Source: Promicromonospora sukumoe 327MFSha3.1
GTDB lineage: Bacteria; Actinomycetota; Actinomycetes; Actinomycetales; Cellulomonadaceae
Reading direction: 5' to 3'
Assembly: GCF_000385135.1 (NCBI RefSeq)
Contig: NZ_ARQM01000012.1
Coordinates: 410,914 to 474,913 of the forward strand
DNA length: 64,000 nucleotides
Positions 9,001-15,730 of this stretch are shown one piece after another. Position 1 is the first letter of the stretch. Every line of letters starts with the position of its first letter. Made by a program: the position numbers and the translations under genes. Under the pieces are notes generated by a model. It saw only the letters and a list, made by a program, of their open reading frames with translations, made no database searches and was not told the origin of the DNA.

Positions 9001-10289
9001 TCGAGGAGTTCCTGACCACGCTCGACGCCCTCACCGGCGACACCGAGCCGGAGTACGAGGTGCTGGAGCGGCTGGTGCGCCGGCTCGGTTCCAGCGACCC
9101 GGCGGACCGCGCGTGGCGCGCCCTGTGCCTGGACACGCGGCGGCACGTGCACTTCACGGGCGTCGAGGTCACGGCGGGCGGCATCGCGCTGGCCGTGCAC
9201 GACTCCTCGGCCGGCCTGTCCGGCGGCCAGCGCCAGAAGCTCGTGGTGTTCTGCCTGGCCGCGGCCCTGCGGTACCAGCTCGCCGGGGCGTCGGACTCCG
9301 CGACGCCCGCCTACGGCACCATCCTGCTGGACGAGGCCTTCGACAAGGCCGACACCGCGTTCACGCGCACCGCGATGGACACGTTCGCCGCGTTCGGGTT
9401 CCACATGATCCTGGCGACGCCGCTCAAGCTGCTGCAGACCCTCGAGGACTACGTGGGCGGCATCGGCCTGGCGACCTGCCGCGAGATGCGGGAGTCGCGG
9501 GTCGACGTGGTGCTGCTGGAGAGCCCGCTGCCCGACGTCGACCCGGTCGCCTCGGCGACTCGGGGCGGGGGTGGTGGTCCGGGTAGCGGTGGTGGTTCGG
9601 TTGGCAACGGTGGGTCCGGCTCGTCGGGTGGGCCGACGCCGGGTGGCGGCGGGACGCCGGGTGGCGGCGGGACGCCGGGTGGCGGCGGGACGCCGGGTGG
9701 CGGCGGGACGCCGGCCTCTGGTGGTCCGGTGTCCGGCTCCGGTGCTCCGGTGCCCGCCACGCCGCAGGCAGTCGCGCCGCCGGCCGCCGCGCCGCAGGCC
9801 GCCGCCAACCCGGCGCCGGCCACGCCCCCGGCACCCCGGACAGCCGCTCCCGTCAGCCCGGGTACGCCCGCGACCGTTGCCCCGAGCACACCCTCTCCCG
9901 CAGGCTCGGGTGCGCCCGGTGCCCCGGCTGCTCCCCCGCAGCCGCACGCCCCGGTCCCGCCGCCGCCGCAGGCTGCGGTACCGGCCGCGGGACCCGTCGC
10001 GGGGCCAGCCGCGGTACCCACGGCCGACGACGCCGCCGTCACCCCGCCGCGCGGGACTCCAGCCGTGCCGCCGCCCCCGCCCGAGCCGGCCCCCGCCGGT
10101 CCCCGGCCGTTGACCTCGGTCACGCCTCCGCCGCCGTCCGCCCCGACGACGCCGGCGGCACCGCCCGCTGCGCCGTCCGACGCGGGCGACGACGAGCCGG
10201 AGCCGGACTGGTCCGTGACCGTGACGCCCGAGCAGGCGGACGCCGCCTCGCCGGTCGTCCGGATGACGTCCCGGCGCCCGTCGCTCTAG
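6075..10289 (+). CDS. jetC: JetC/MksB-like SMC ATPase with repeat insert and long Pro-rich tail
   Basis: This 1404-residue motor subunit has Walker A GHSGSGKS (residues 42-49), coiled coil, a hinge-like globular region (about 530-670), a second coiled coil, signature LSGGQRQK (near 1048) and Walker B ILLDEAFDKAD (near 1083). It is the ATPase of a Wadjet/MksBEF-type complex. Two parts are unusual: a Val/Thr/Gly-rich repeat (about residues 413-478) before the hinge, and a roughly 250-residue Gly/Pro/Ala tail after the head domain (from about 1156), where JetC proteins normally end. ATG 6075 overlaps the jetB stop (ATGA), with GAAGGAGA upstream. No jetD follows. Confidence 0.88.
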   Translation: MKTPHPSPTGQWRLARVELVNWGTFSGHHVVPVPREGFLLTGHSGSGKSSLVDAVAAVLTPPEHLRFNVAAAGTAATEREAGDRDVVSYVRGAWRHRTDESTGEVVADHLRQGATWSGVLLRYSDGTDSDDGAVTLVRLFHLTRGSSAPATLHVVVRGEVGLLDFERFVRSGPDVAGVTAAWPDATVSERHAPFAAAFTQALGIGSEQALVLLHRTQSAKNLGSLDDLFRGHMLDEPGTFELAAQAVDQFADVARAYSDIETSRRQIDHLGRLAALTKTYDEGSAAGVRAATLRGSLETFKDAWKLDLAHGALAGARAAEERAQHHRKAADTEVDVAANTHQQAVNVLGARGGQALATQADRLQRAGEIAALVRTRRGELKTDLESVGMNMPETFAEFAALKEKARWELGGTKPPATGAVPTLTGAIPAVTGQVAAVATGQVAAVTGQVAAVTTGAVPEVSTDSVPAVTTGAVATVTRSRAPELLDGAIREALATRSAVGQQHEAVATRIQAVRQTQTNVPAALAAARRAVAEAAGLDVSVLPFAAELLRVREDDAAWRPVIEEILRPLGTLVLVSPAHRAAVARAVEAGPGLRYRVVGVRNDAPRSTDDSSLVHKVEVKDGPASGWLHRRLSEQYDYLCVDEPAGLDLHERAVTREGLIKHGPEEIEQPLLPGVEDWALGWDADDRLDQLLELARETQARLAEADEAVADAVAEQREAVRRQLTLRHVARREWREVDIETAEADLTDAQASFDRLLDGTMDLLQASQDVAAAETRLDQARAAAAEAADALAEARANRRSLEHVVADLGDAPTNAIPLAHRQELEKRYAAVRKTVTHEVIDDVSLTVSRTLDAEREAGLRTSGAAEREIVGLLSEFRRRWPAITRDLTAQVGDRARYLEVLERIRTSRLPEQEARFSDLLTDQARRALRKLAAEVRQAPATIRERIVGVNTSLRRSPFDTDRFLEIRVKERRPAAVEEFLTTLDALTGDTEPEYEVLERLVRRLGSSDPADRAWRALCLDTRRHVHFTGVEVTAGGIALAVHDSSAGLSGGQRQKLVVFCLAAALRYQLAGASDSATPAYGTILLDEAFDKADTAFTRTAMDTFAAFGFHMILATPLKLLQTLEDYVGGIGLATCREMRESRVDVVLLESPLPDVDPVASATRGGGGGPGSGGGSVGNGGSGSSGGPTPGGGGTPGGGGTPGGGGTPGGGGTPASGGPVSGSGAPVPATPQAVAPPAAAPQAAANPAPATPPAPRTAAPVSPGTPATVAPSTPSPAGSGAPGAPAAPPQPHAPVPPPPQAAVPAAGPVAGPAAVPTADDAAVTPPRGTPAVPPPPPEPAPAGPRPLTSVTPPPPSAPTTPAAPPAAPSDAGDDEPEPDWSVTVTPEQADAASPVVRMTSRRPSL
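7312..7510 (+). repeat. Degenerate Val-Thr-Gly repeat region inside jetC
   Basis: About 66 codons encode imperfect copies of TGQVAAV and TGAVP/TGAIP units, with short DNA direct repeats such as GACCGGCCAGGTCGCCG. Flanking sequence is normal coiled coil. It is probably a slippage-prone flexible insert in the arm just before the hinge. Confidence 0.75.
9636..9707 (+). repeat. Four exact 18-bp tandem repeats encoding TPGGGG
   Basis: The unit ACGCCGGGTGGCGGCGGG occurs four times without change (9636, 9654, 9672, 9690) in the C-terminal tail of jetC. The exactness suggests recent expansion or homogenisation, and copy number may vary between strains. Confidence 0.92.
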
Positions 10290-10300
10290 GCAACCGCCGA

Positions 10301-10370
10301 TCACCTTCGAGGCCCGGGTTTCTTCGCTTTCAGCAGTGTGAAAGCGAAGAAACCCGGGCCTCAAAGGTGA
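10301..10370. terminator. Bidirectional terminator between jetC and cofE
   Basis: Arms 10301-10331 and 10340-10370 are complementary at 30 of 31 positions around an 8-nt loop. It lies between the convergent ends of jetC (10289) and cofE (10375), and so also marks the end of the jet operon. Confidence 0.88.
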
Positions 10371-10374
10371 GGTC

Positions 10375-11187
10375 TCAGTGGCCGCCCAGCTCCCCGCCGT
10401 CAGATCCCAGGCCCGCCGCCGCGCCGTCCGCCAGGCCGCGGGCGTAGGCCTCGGCCGAGCCCTCGCGGAACAGGTCGTCCGCGCTGCCCCGCACGAGGGC
10501 CCGCGCGCCGGGGCCGTCGGCGTCGGTCACGTGCCGGTCCATGCCGCGCACGACGGCGACCGCGCGGCCTGCCGACTTGCCGCGCACCAGCTCGGACGCC
10601 GCCGCGATCTCGTCGACGACGGCGGTCACGGTCACGTTGAGCGGGCGCCCATGGGTGTCGGTGCTGCCGCGCAGGTCGTCGGTCGGGGTGATCCCGGCGC
10701 AGCCGATCGCGATGTCGACCAGGGCGTCGCGCCACGGCCGGCCGGCGGTGTCGGTGACCACCACGCCGATGCGGCCCAGCCCGAGCCGCTGCGTGAGCGC
10801 GGACCGGATCGTGCGCGCCGAGGCGTCGGGGTCCACGGGCAGCAGCAGGACCGTGCCCTCGGGCGTGTTGCTCGCGTCCACGCCCGCAGCGGCCATGACC
10901 AGGCCGAGCTTGTTCTCGACGATCCGCAGCGGCGGCAGCCCCGGGCGCTCCCGCTGGGCCACCACGCGGACGGTCTCGTCGGTGATCGCCTGCTCGCGGT
11001 CGTCGGCGGCCACGACCCGCCCCTCGGCCTTGGACACGATCTTCGAGGTGACCACGACGACGTCGCCGTCGCGGGGCCGGTCCTGCTCCTCCAGACCCGC
11101 CAGGAGGTCGGCGATCAGCTCGCCGAGGTCGTCGCCGGGGGTGATCTCGGGCAGCCCGTCGGGGGCCCAGACGCTGAGTCGTTCCAC
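10375..11187 (-). CDS. cofE: Coenzyme F420:L-glutamate ligase (CofE / FbiB N-terminal domain)
   Basis: This 270-residue protein has the CofE fold signatures: [17 protein letters not shown] near residue 40, then [33 protein letters not shown] and IAIGCAGI. CofE adds glutamates to F420-0. Many actinobacterial FbiB proteins carry an additional C-terminal nitroreductase domain; it is absent here. The start GTG 11185-11187 follows GTGAGG with good spacing and begins [10 protein letters not shown]. With the LLM oxidoreductase (12898-13890) and fbiC (44437-46833) it points to F420 use in this organism. Confidence 0.85.
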   Translation of the reverse strand: MERLSVWAPDGLPEITPGDDLGELIADLLAGLEEQDRPRDGDVVVVTSKIVSKAEGRVVAADDREQAITDETVRVVAQRERPGLPPLRIVENKLGLVMAAAGVDASNTPEGTVLLLPVDPDASARTIRSALTQRLGLGRIGVVVTDTAGRPWRDALVDIAIGCAGITPTDDLRGSTDTHGRPLNVTVTAVVDEIAAASELVRGKSAGRAVAVVRGMDRHVTDADGPGARALVRGSADDLFREGSAEAYARGLADGAAAGLGSDGGELGGH

Positions 11188-11227
11188 GGGAACATCCTCA
11201 CACCGTCCGACGGCCGGCCATCTCGGC

Positions 11228-11256
11228 ACGGTACTCTGCCAGGCGTCTACGTCACA
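11228..11256 (-). promoter_or_regulatory. Candidate cofE promoter
   Basis: Minus-strand TGTGAC (11251-11256), 17 nt, TACCGT (11228-11233), with the start codon about 40 nt downstream. It lies in the divergent region shared with the Ser/Thr kinase gene. Pattern match only. Confidence 0.4.
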
Positions 11257-11296
11257 TTTGTCTGTTTGATGCCGCGATCGATAGGGGACCCGTCCG

Positions 11297-12874
11297 GTGT
11301 TGCACGACCCGCCTGCCCGGAGCTCGGCGCCCGCACCGGAACCCGCGGCCCTGCGGCCCGGTGAACCCCGCTCGATCGGACCGTTCCGCGTCCGCAGCCG
11401 GCTCGGCAGCGGCGGCATGGGCGACGTCTACCTGGGCTCGACCCGCAAGGGGCAGCAGGTCGCGATCAAGCTGATCCGCGGCGCACAGCTCGACGACGAC
11501 GAGTTCCGCATCCGGTTCCGGCGCGAGGTGCGGGCCGCCGCCAAGGTCCGCAGCCGGTTCATCGCGAACCTGGTGGACGCCGACCCCGAGGCGGACCTCC
11601 CCTGGCTCGCGACCGAGTATGTGGCCGGGCCGACCCTGTCGCAGGAGCTGGCGGCCAACGGTCCCCTGCCCCAGGCGGAGGTGCTGAGCCTGGTCACGGG
11701 CGTCGCCGAGGCGCTGCACGGGATCCACCGGGCCGGCCTGGTGCACCGCGACGTCAAGCCGGCCAACGTGATCCTCGGGCCGGACGGGCCGCGCCTGATC
11801 GACCTGGGCGTGGTCGCCGCCGTCGACGCGACGCGGCTGACCCTGACCGGGCAGGCGGTCGGCACCCCGATGTACATGGCGCCGGAGCAGGCCACCGGCA
11901 GACGGGCGACGGCGGCCGCCGACGTCTGGGCCCTGGGGGCGCTGGCCTACTACGCCGCGACCGGCAACCACCTCTTCGAGGGCGATCACCCGGCCGTGGT
12001 GCTGTACCGCGTCTCGGCCGAGGACCCGTCGTACGCCGACAGCCCGGAGTACCTGCGCGGGTTCCTCGACGCGCTCCTGGTCAAGGACCCGGAGCGGAGA
12101 CCGCCCCTCGACGCGATCCTGCGCTCGCTCGGCGTGCCCGACCAGGCGGTCGCGACCACGCTCCCGGCGGCGGGTCCGGCCGACCTGCCGTCCGCGGGGA
12201 CCGGCGGGCGGGGCGCCCGCGGCCCGGGGCGCGACAGCACCACCTCGGGCCGCGGCACGGCTGCCGCCTCGCGGGGCGGACGGCGGACGCGGGTCGTCGT
12301 GGGCGCTGTCACCGCGGCGGTGCTGCTGGCCGGCTCGGCGTTCGGCGTCTGGTCCTGGCTCGACGACGACAGCGAGCGGAACGACCTCGGCGGAGTGCCG
12401 GTGGCCGAGCAGCCGCAGGAGAACGGACCGCCGGAGGACCTCACCGACACCAGCGAGCCCGGTGTGAGCCCCGGGACCGGTTCGAGCCCCGCGGCGGACG
12501 GGAGCGTCGACGCACCATGGCCCCTCGGCACCACGAAGGGGCTCGGCGGGGGCTCGTGCTGGAACGTCAGCATCGACCGGCTGCAGGGGCGACAGGCCAC
12601 GCTCACGGTCTCCTGCGACCAGGCGGGCACCAGCGAGTACGGGACCCCGACGCCGGGCGAGTGGCTGGCGATCTACGCGGTCGGCCCGGACGGGACCTCC
12701 GAGCGGGCCACCCGCGCGGAGGCGGGTCCGGAGGACACCTTCTGGGCGCAGGGCAACCTCACGGACCCCGCCGCGGTGACCATGACCGTCACGCTGCCCG
12801 ACGTCGGTGAGCTCACCGCGGTGTCCGTGGAGAACACCGAGGAGCACGGCTGGAGCTGGGCCGCGACCGGGTGA
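11297..12874 (+). CDS. Membrane-anchored Ser/Thr protein kinase (PknB type)
   Basis: This is a 525-residue Hanks-type kinase: Gly-rich loop [13 protein letters not shown] lysine, catalytic HRDVKPANV (His150 region), and IDLG in place of the common DFG, a variant frequent in actinobacterial kinases. The kinase domain (about 25-285) is followed by a low-complexity linker, one membrane helix (about 333-356, [20 protein letters not shown]) and a small extracellular domain with two cysteines ([15 protein letters not shown]), possibly disulphide-bonded and sensory. There are no PASTA repeats. GTG 11297 has AGGGGA upstream. Substrates unknown. Confidence 0.9.
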   Translation: MLHDPPARSSAPAPEPAALRPGEPRSIGPFRVRSRLGSGGMGDVYLGSTRKGQQVAIKLIRGAQLDDDEFRIRFRREVRAAAKVRSRFIANLVDADPEADLPWLATEYVAGPTLSQELAANGPLPQAEVLSLVTGVAEALHGIHRAGLVHRDVKPANVILGPDGPRLIDLGVVAAVDATRLTLTGQAVGTPMYMAPEQATGRRATAAADVWALGALAYYAATGNHLFEGDHPAVVLYRVSAEDPSYADSPEYLRGFLDALLVKDPERRPPLDAILRSLGVPDQAVATTLPAAGPADLPSAGTGGRGARGPGRDSTTSGRGTAAASRGGRRTRVVVGAVTAAVLLAGSAFGVWSWLDDDSERNDLGGVPVAEQPQENGPPEDLTDTSEPGVSPGTGSSPAADGSVDAPWPLGTTKGLGGGSCWNVSIDRLQGRQATLTVSCDQAGTSEYGTPTPGEWLAIYAVGPDGTSERATRAEAGPEDTFWAQGNLTDPAAVTMTVTLPDVGELTAVSVENTEEHGWSWAATG

Positions 12875-12897
12875 TGCCGGACGGGCCGGCCGGCCCG

Positions 12898-13890
12898 TCA
12901 CCGCACGAGCTTGGGGAGCACCTCGCGGCCGAACGTCTCGATCCACTCGCGCTGGTTGCGGCCCACGTTGTGCAGGTAGATGCGGTCGAAGCCCAGGTCC
13001 ACGTACCGCTGGATCGACGCGCGGTGCTCGTCCGGGTCGGCGGAGATCAGCATCCGTCCGTCGAAGTCCTCGGGCCGGACCATCCGGGCGAGCTGCGCGA
13101 AGTCGTGGGGCGAGCGGATGTCGGAGCGCGGGAACCGCATGCCGCCCACGGGCCACTCGGTCAGCGCGTTCGCCATGGCCTCCTCATGGGTGGGCGCCCA
13201 GGAGAGGTGGAGCTGGAGCGCCTTGGGCATCTGGCCCCCGTCGCGACCCGACTCGCGGGCGCCGTCGGCGAACCGGGTCAGCAGCGAGGCCATGCGGTCC
13301 AGCGGTGCGGCCTGCGTGATCAGCCCGTCCGCCGCCCGTCCGGCGCGGCGGGCCGTGACCGGACCGGCCGTCGCGACCAGGATCTCGGGTGCGGCGTCGG
13401 GCATGGTCCACAGCCGCGTCGACTCCAGCTTGAAGTAGGTGCCCGCGTGCTTGACGTCCCGGCCGGCGAGGGACCCGGCGAAGAGCTTGCGGATGATCTC
13501 GACCGCCTCGAACATGCGGTTGATCCGCTCGGGCGCCTCGGGCCAGTAGCCGCCCACGACGTGCTCGTTGAGCGCCTCCCCCGAGCCGACGCCGAGCCAG
13601 TGCCGGCCCGGGTTCATCGCCGCGAGCGTCGCGGAGGCCTGGGCCACCACGGCGGGGTGCCACCGGAAGGTCGGCGCCGTGACGGGGCCCAGGTCCCCCG
13701 TCGTGTGCTCCGCGGCGGCCGCGAGCACGTTCCAGACGAAGCCCGCCTGCCCCTGCTGCGGGGTCCAGGGCTGGAAGTGGTCGGCGGCCATGACGCCGGA
13801 GAACCCGTGCGTCTCGGCGAACACCGCCAGCTCCACCGCCTCGCGGGGCGCGAACTGCTCGAGCATCGCGGCATAGCCGATGGTCACCAC
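12898..13890 (-). CDS. F420-dependent LLM-class oxidoreductase (glucose-6-phosphate dehydrogenase-like family)
   Basis: This 330-residue TIM-barrel protein of the luciferase-like family resembles the F420-dependent FGD/TIGR03557 group: FAETHGFSGVMAADHFQPW near the N-terminus, APTFRWHPAVVAQASATLAAM, GVGSGEALNEHVVGGYWP and a C-terminal RYVDLGFDRIYLHNVG. Members pass hydride between F420 and an organic substrate; the exact substrate is not determinable. The start GTG 13888-13890 has TAGGCT 7 nt upstream, a leaderless arrangement. Its presence gives cofE a plausible client enzyme. Confidence 0.85.
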   Translation of the reverse strand: MVTIGYAAMLEQFAPREAVELAVFAETHGFSGVMAADHFQPWTPQQGQAGFVWNVLAAAAEHTTGDLGPVTAPTFRWHPAVVAQASATLAAMNPGRHWLGVGSGEALNEHVVGGYWPEAPERINRMFEAVEIIRKLFAGSLAGRDVKHAGTYFKLESTRLWTMPDAAPEILVATAGPVTARRAGRAADGLITQAAPLDRMASLLTRFADGARESGRDGGQMPKALQLHLSWAPTHEEAMANALTEWPVGGMRFPRSDIRSPHDFAQLARMVRPEDFDGRMLISADPDEHRASIQRYVDLGFDRIYLHNVGRNQREWIETFGREVLPKLVR

Positions 13891-13914
13891 GCGGGACAGC
13901 CTACGTCCCGCACG

Positions 13915-13956
13915 TGTCAGACCCTCAGGCCACCCTGGTGATCTGTGGGTCTGACA
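13915..13956. repeat. 42-nt palindromic element, copy 1
   Basis: Arms begin TGTCAGACCC and end GGGTCTGACA, with 12 of 14 outer pairs and an inner CACC-CT-GGTG stem. It lies just after the 3' end of the alpha-toroid gene (13966) and could terminate it. A second copy of the same design lies at 15642-15683. Confidence 0.75.
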
Positions 13957-13965
13957 CCTCCAGGG

Positions 13966-14841
13966 TCAGAGGCGGCCGTGCTCCCGGAGCGCCGCGAGCG
14001 CGCCCAGCGTGGCCAAGCCGCGGGCGTCCACCGTCTGGCCCGGCGACCAGTGCAGGTAGTCGAAGTCCCAGCCGCCGTCGTCGAGCTGCTCCCGCTCCAG
14101 GCGGTCCAGCTCGGCCTGGATCAGCGGCTCGGGGAACAGCGCCCGGCTGGGCGTGCCGGGCCGCGGCGACAGCAGCAGGGGCCGGAGCTTCTCGTCGTCC
14201 TCCCCGCCCGAGACGGAGATGGTCCCGTCATCGGCCAGCGCGGGTCGCAGGCGCTCGACGGCGGCCGCGGCCCGGTCCGGCTCCGGCACGGCGTCCAGGA
14301 AGCGGAGCGCGAACAGCACCGTGTACCCGTCCGTGCGGTGCGCGCCGTCGAGCTCCTTCCAGCACCATGCGGTCGCGGCGTCGAGCCAGGGGTGCTCCAG
14401 GCCCAGCTCCCAGAGATGGGCGGCGATGGCGTACGTGAGGAACCCGTCGTCGTTGGGCCGCATCCAGGGCGCGGCCGGGTAGTCGGCGGCGGTGGGCAGC
14501 ACGTGCGGCGCCCGGCCGTCGGGCAGCGCGACGCCGGACAGCCAGTCGGCGGTCTCGGTGGCCAGCACCGCCACGGCGGGATCGGCCGCGGTGCCCAGCT
14601 CGGCGAGCACCTCCAGCGCGGACAGTGCGCCCGAGACCTGGCTGTCGGGGCCGCGCAGGTCGGGTTCCAGGGCGTGGCCCCAGCCGCCGTCGTCGTTCCG
14701 GTAGGGGCGCAGGGCGTCCAGCACCCTGGTGGCCGGCGCCTCGCCGAACAGTGCCGCGAGGCGATGGCGTTCCAGCAGGCGGGCGTCGTCGTACACGAAC
14801 CGCCGGGCCGCTGCGAGGTCGATGCTCGTCGATGTGCTCAT
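13966..14841 (-). CDS. Alpha/alpha-toroid protein related to prenyltransferase/squalene-cyclase repeats
   Basis: This 291-residue protein has two QW-like repeats at its ends (NDDGGWGHALEPDLRG near residue 50 and LDDGGWDFDYLHWSPG near residue 260) and helical repeats between, typical of the terpene-cyclase/prenyltransferase toroid fold. It is too short for a full cyclase, and no DXDD or zinc-site motif was seen, so catalytic activity is doubtful; hypothetical is a fair label. The start ATG 14839-14841 has TAGCGT 7 nt upstream (leaderless). The AraC regulator lies just upstream on the same strand. Confidence 0.7.
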   Translation of the reverse strand: MSTSTSIDLAAARRFVYDDARLLERHRLAALFGEAPATRVLDALRPYRNDDGGWGHALEPDLRGPDSQVSGALSALEVLAELGTAADPAVAVLATETADWLSGVALPDGRAPHVLPTAADYPAAPWMRPNDDGFLTYAIAAHLWELGLEHPWLDAATAWCWKELDGAHRTDGYTVLFALRFLDAVPEPDRAAAAVERLRPALADDGTISVSGGEDDEKLRPLLLSPRPGTPSRALFPEPLIQAELDRLEREQLDDGGWDFDYLHWSPGQTVDARGLATLGALAALREHGRL

Positions 14842-14851
14842 GGGCTCGACG

Positions 14852-15604
14852 CTAGGCCGCGGTCAGGGTGGCGTCTTCCAGGAATCGGACGGGCGTGAGG
14901 CCGGTGAGCCGGCGCACCTCGTCCGACATGTGCGCCTGGCTCGCGTAGCCGGCCACGGCGGCACGCTCCGCGAGGGCCATCGGTACGCCGGAGGACAGCC
15001 CGGCCGCGCCGGACGACAGTCCGATCAGCCGCCGCAGCCGTGCCACTCTGCCGAGCATCTTGGGCCCGTAGCCGACGGCGTCCACGGTGCGCCGGTGCAG
15101 GTGCCGTTCGCTGACGCCGAGCTCCTGCGCCACGCCGGAGATGCGCGCCCCCGGTACGCCGAGCCGGCGGGCGGCGGCCGCGACCAGGCCGTCGCGCTCG
15201 GCCTTGCGCCGCAGAACCGCGCGCGCCAGGAGGTCCAGGCGGCGGGCCGGGCCGGCGGCGTCGAGCGCGTCGGCGAGCGCCGGGCCGGCGTCGGGCCAGA
15301 TCGCGGCGAGGGGCACCCTCAGGTCCCGTACCTCTGACGCGGGCAGGCCCAGGACGGCGCCCGCGGCGCCGGGCCGGAGCCGGATGCCGCTGGTGGGCGA
15401 CGGCGCGGGCCTCTCGCTCGGCCGGGAGACGACGGGGCCGGTGTCGGCGCCGACGATCACCAGCTCGCCGTCGAGCCGCACGAGGTCGACGCAGCCGTCC
15501 GGGATGATCCGTTGCTCGTGCCCCGGTGGCGCGTCGTGCTCCCACAGGCAGGCGACCACCGGCAGCAGGCCGGTGGGCGGTGCGAGCTCGCGGTACGGGG
15601 TCAT
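14852..15604 (-). CDS. AraC-family transcriptional regulator
   Basis: This 250-residue protein has an N-terminal cupin-like sensor (ACLWEHDAPPGHEQRIIPDGCVDLV) found in a group of AraC regulators, and a C-terminal AraC DNA-binding region (GVAQELGVSERHLHRRTVDAVGYGPKMLGRVARLRR, then AVAGYASQAHMSDEVRRLTGLTPVRFL). A longer start at GTG 15634 is possible, but ATG 15602-15604 has TAGCGT exactly 7 nt upstream, the leaderless pattern of its neighbours. It is divergent from the ABC exporter with a palindrome between them, so it may control that gene; this is inference. Confidence 0.85.
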   Translation of the reverse strand: MTPYRELAPPTGLLPVVACLWEHDAPPGHEQRIIPDGCVDLVRLDGELVIVGADTGPVVSRPSERPAPSPTSGIRLRPGAAGAVLGLPASEVRDLRVPLAAIWPDAGPALADALDAAGPARRLDLLARAVLRRKAERDGLVAAAARRLGVPGARISGVAQELGVSERHLHRRTVDAVGYGPKMLGRVARLRRLIGLSSGAAGLSSGVPMALAERAAVAGYASQAHMSDEVRRLTGLTPVRFLEDATLTAA

Positions 15605-15641
15605 GGCGGACACGCTACGCGCCGCCTCCGACACTCCCCCG

Positions 15642-15683
15642 TGTCAGACCCACAGGTCACCCCAGGGAACTGTGGGTCTGACA
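15642..15683. repeat. 42-nt palindromic element, copy 2, in a divergent promoter region
   Basis: Perfect 14-nt outer arms (TGTCAGACCCACAG / CTGTGGGTCTGACA) around a 14-nt centre. The design and arm sequence match copy 1 at 13915-13956, but this copy sits between the divergent araC-like and ABC-exporter genes, where a terminator is not expected. An operator or a REP-like dispersed repeat are the alternatives. Confidence 0.7.
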
Positions 15684-15702
15684 GGTCGGGGGCCGGGTGG
15701 AG

Positions 15703-15724
15703 TGTCAGTGGCGGGTGGCAGAGT
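15703..15724 (+). promoter_or_regulatory. Damage-type (RecA-NDp/PafBC-like) leaderless promoter of the ABC exporter
   Basis: TGTCAGTG (15703-15710), 8 nt, CAGAGT (15719-15724), then 6 nt to ATG 15731. The layout matches the actinobacterial LexA-independent damage promoter (consensus TTGTCRGTG-N8-TANNNT), and the same geometry recurs at 60607-60628. Confidence 0.6.
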
Positions 15725-15730
15725 CGTCCC

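Noticed and set aside
9636..9707. Possible short CRISPR-like array
   Set aside because: The four 18-bp units are contiguous, have no spacers, and encode TPGGGG in frame inside jetC.
6861..10364. Very long open frame on the minus strand opposite jetC
   Set aside because: It is a GC-bias shadow: Arg/Gly/Val-rich, no recognisable domain, and jetC on the plus strand has clear SMC motifs.
10290..12897. Searched for a jetD gene downstream of jetC
   Set aside because: The next genes are cofE (minus), a kinase (plus) and an LLM enzyme (minus); none has a Toprim/DUF2220 pattern, and a terminator ends the operon.
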